Of a stretch of 64,000 nucleotides of DNA, positions 62,026 to 64,000 are shown one piece after another. A program made the translations under genes and the position numbers. The notes below the pieces were generated by a model, which saw nothing but the letters and a program-made list of their open reading frames with translations, was not told where the DNA came from and made no database searches. The stretch is from Chlorops oryzae (Eukaryota; Arthropoda; Insecta; Diptera; Chloropidae): the NCBI GenBank assembly GCA_020466095.1, contig CM035806.1:144092920-144156919 (forward strand), written 5' to 3'. The stretch's first letter is position 1; each line of letters opens with the position of its first letter.

Positions 62026-62421
62026 TTCTCTCTCTTCTCTCTCTCTTTCTCTCTTCTCTCTCTCTTCTCTCTCTTTCTCTCTCTCTTTCTCTCTCTCTCT
62101 TTCTCTCTCTCTCTTTCTCTCTCTCTTTCTCCTCTCTCTTTCCTCTCTCTTTCTCTCTCTCTTTCTCTCTCTTCTCTTCTTCTCTCTCTTTTTCTCTCTC
62201 TCTTTTCTTTCTCTTTCTCTTCTTTCTCTCTCTCTCTCTCTTTCTCCTTTCTCTCTCTTTTTCCTTCTCTCTCTCTCTTTCTTCCTTTCTCTCTCTTCTT
62301 TCCTCTCTCTTTCTCTTTCTCTCTCTTTCTCTCTCTCTTTCTCTTTCTCTCTCTTTCTCTCTCTCTTTCTCTCTTCTTTCTCTCTCTCTTCTCTCTCTTT
62401 CTCTCTCTCTTTCTCTCTCTT

Positions 62422-62465
<44 letters not shown>

Positions 62466-62545
62466 TCTCTTCTCTCTCTCTCTTCTCTCTCTCTCTTTCT
62501 CTCTCTTTATCTCTCCTTTCTCTCTCTTTCTCTTTCTTTCTCTTT
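61856..62545. repeat. 690 bp polypyrimidine (CT/TTTCTC) tract
   Basis: Almost pure C/T on the plus strand with TTTCTCTCTC periodicity, loosening to interrupted CT sequence back to about 61750. The long Ser/Leu/Phe frame on one strand and the Arg/Glu/Lys frame on the other are artefacts of this composition. Confidence 0.95.
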
Positions 62546-63470
62546 GATTTCGAAAATGTTTTCAAAATTTCCTAATTTCATGCAAAGAAACATTTTAATT
62601 GCTTTAGGGCAACTCCTTTTATTTTTGGGCAAGAAATGCATTGGATTCGAACCACTGTGCGCGCTGTGTGCGATGTTGTGGGTGCGTCTCTGTGTGTGTA
62701 TTATCATGAAGCGCAGCACCCATGCACAAACACTCAAATATGCCATACCGAAAATCCCATGAGCATTCTTTGATGCCTGTTCTACCCACACGCTTTCGCA
62801 TGACAGCACAATGAGCTTTGCGAATTTCGGTAAACGAAACTTCAAATGCAAAATTATGAAAAAAGAAAAAAAAAAAATAAAAAAAATTAAGTAAGAAAAA
62901 TGTCTTATTGTTAAAAGAAAATTTTGAGAAGAGCTTAAAGAAAATAGAATTACACCAGTCAGGGGGGGACTGTTCAAGAGCCTGTCAAGGAGTAACGATA
63001 ACTTTATGAACGGACAAGAAAGCAATTTTTTTCGCCATTTGGTTTTTCTTAACGAAATCGTAAAGTTATTGGAAACAAATACTTTGCCGCAAAAGAAATT
63101 ATAAAAAAAAAGAAATTGCAACAACAAAATAATGAGTAATACAAGGGATACAGTAAACTCGCGAGGGAGCTAAAAAATTATAAATAAAAAATGATAAATA
63201 TCCCAGCAGGCAAATATATCAAGCAGGACCAAAACATTAGTGATTTCACTAGGATATACAGGTGACATTGTCATGCATGCCACTTTGGGGGACATGTCAT
63301 CCTAGAAGCATGCTGTTCATACGCTTGAATCTCATTGAAATTCTGAAATTTAAATAAGGTCTTAGGGTCAGTTAGCCGTTAACATTAACTGGCATAGATG
63401 GACTGCTTCTAAACCGGATTTTTTTTTTTTTTGAAATATTTGGATGAAAGAGACATGTCGTCATATCTTA
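62546..63470. other. intergenic
   Basis: No gene recognised; poly-A runs at 62865-62890 and 63105. Confidence 0.4.
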
Positions 63471-64000
63471 GGGTGTTTAATGTGATTTCCAAAAATTAAA
63501 AAAAGTGGGCGTGGCAAAAGGGCGTTTCTCGATAATTCCTATCTTGCATCTGAAATTCAAATTGGATTTGAAGAAAAGTTGGCATATCGCACCCTTGCTA
63601 CTAAATCGGCACAATTCAAAATTTCGCATTTCTCGAAAATCATTCAATATCTCTTGAAACTGAGGAGAAATAATATTTTTTCTAAACTTATATTACTCTC
63701 AATCGACTGCTGTGCATCTGTCAGTATAAGCGTCAATTCTCTATGTGTTGGGTTTCCTACAGAAAAATGCAATCGAACATAAAAAAATTTATTAAAAAAA
63801 TTTTGAATTGTGCCGATTTATTAGCAAGGGTGCGATATATGCATGTATGCCATCTCTTTAGGCATAAACATACTCTCCGAAAAATTTCCTTGATCGGACT
63901 ATTTTTAAGGATACCTCTTTTACTAGGGTCTGTCACAAAAGTTTCAAAAACTGCCCCAAAATAGTATTAGTTTTTTGAAATATTTCGACGAAATTCAGAA
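63471..64000 (-). repeat. Helitron-like repeat fragment with internal foldback
   Basis: GTGGGCGTGGCAAAAGGGCG (63506) and the inverse of the CAGACCCTAGTA...CCGATCAAG block (63885-63935) are shared with 50140-50712 in the opposite orientation. A 260 bp inverted repeat (63583-63842, CATATCGCACCCTTGCTA and inverse, arms about 45 bp) is inserted. Runs off the window. Confidence 0.5.

Noticed and set aside
61786..62565. Long open frames (Ser/Leu/Phe on +, Arg/Glu/Lys on -) of about 240-250 codons
   Set aside because: They arise from the CT tract, which lacks stop codons by composition; no homology or splice context.

Overview
This is a eukaryotic, AT-rich, intron-bearing and transposon-dense segment from a fly (Diptera, most likely a schizophoran). 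Short 50-70 bp introns with GT-AG ends, the protein sequences, and the neighbourhood of asf1, the TRAPPC8 gene and wallenda all point that way. From memory these three genes lie close together on Drosophila melanogaster 3L (76B), so this looks like Muller element D, much expanded by repeats. The genus cannot be named from the sequence.

Layout. 707-7350 (-): TRAPPC8 (l(3)76BDm-like), 14 coding exons, C-terminal part outside the window. 11053-11781 (+): asf1, with a 5' UTR intron and a truncated duplicate of its 5' region about 0.6 kb upstream. 13983-16040 (-): an unrecognised 373-residue, three-exon gene assembled here from splice sites. 20670-24094 (-): wallenda/DLK MAP3K, six coding exons, with a probable 5' UTR exon at 30848-31049. 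24.1-41.3 kb: long first-intron/intergenic DNA packed with small DNA transposons, one tRNA-derived SINE and a decayed Harbinger element. 41327-43350 (-): nucleobindin (NUCB1), 5 exons. 45443-46658 (-): CDIN1-like nuclease, 5 exons. 48718-49029 (-): ZNF706-like small zinc-finger protein, 2 exons. 49.1-64 kb: no coding gene recognised, only MITEs, a Helitron-like fragment, minisatellites, a foldback-like element and a 0.7 kb CT tract, plus a possible first exon of a plus-strand gene near 54.4 kb.

The genes are ordinary housekeeping or neuronal genes: vesicle tethering, histone chaperoning, axonal stress kinase signalling, Golgi/ER calcium binding, erythroid-anaemia nuclease homologue. They do not form one pathway. 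The multi-exon coding models (wnd, NUCB1, CDIN1, ZNF706, the unknown gene) each keep frame across all junctions with total lengths divisible by three, which is the main internal check. The most notable non-genic signal is the layering of insertions: tandem hAT-like elements sharing one target site, nested inverted elements on both sides of CDIN1, and several MITE families with clean target-site duplications. No new multi-gene system was found.
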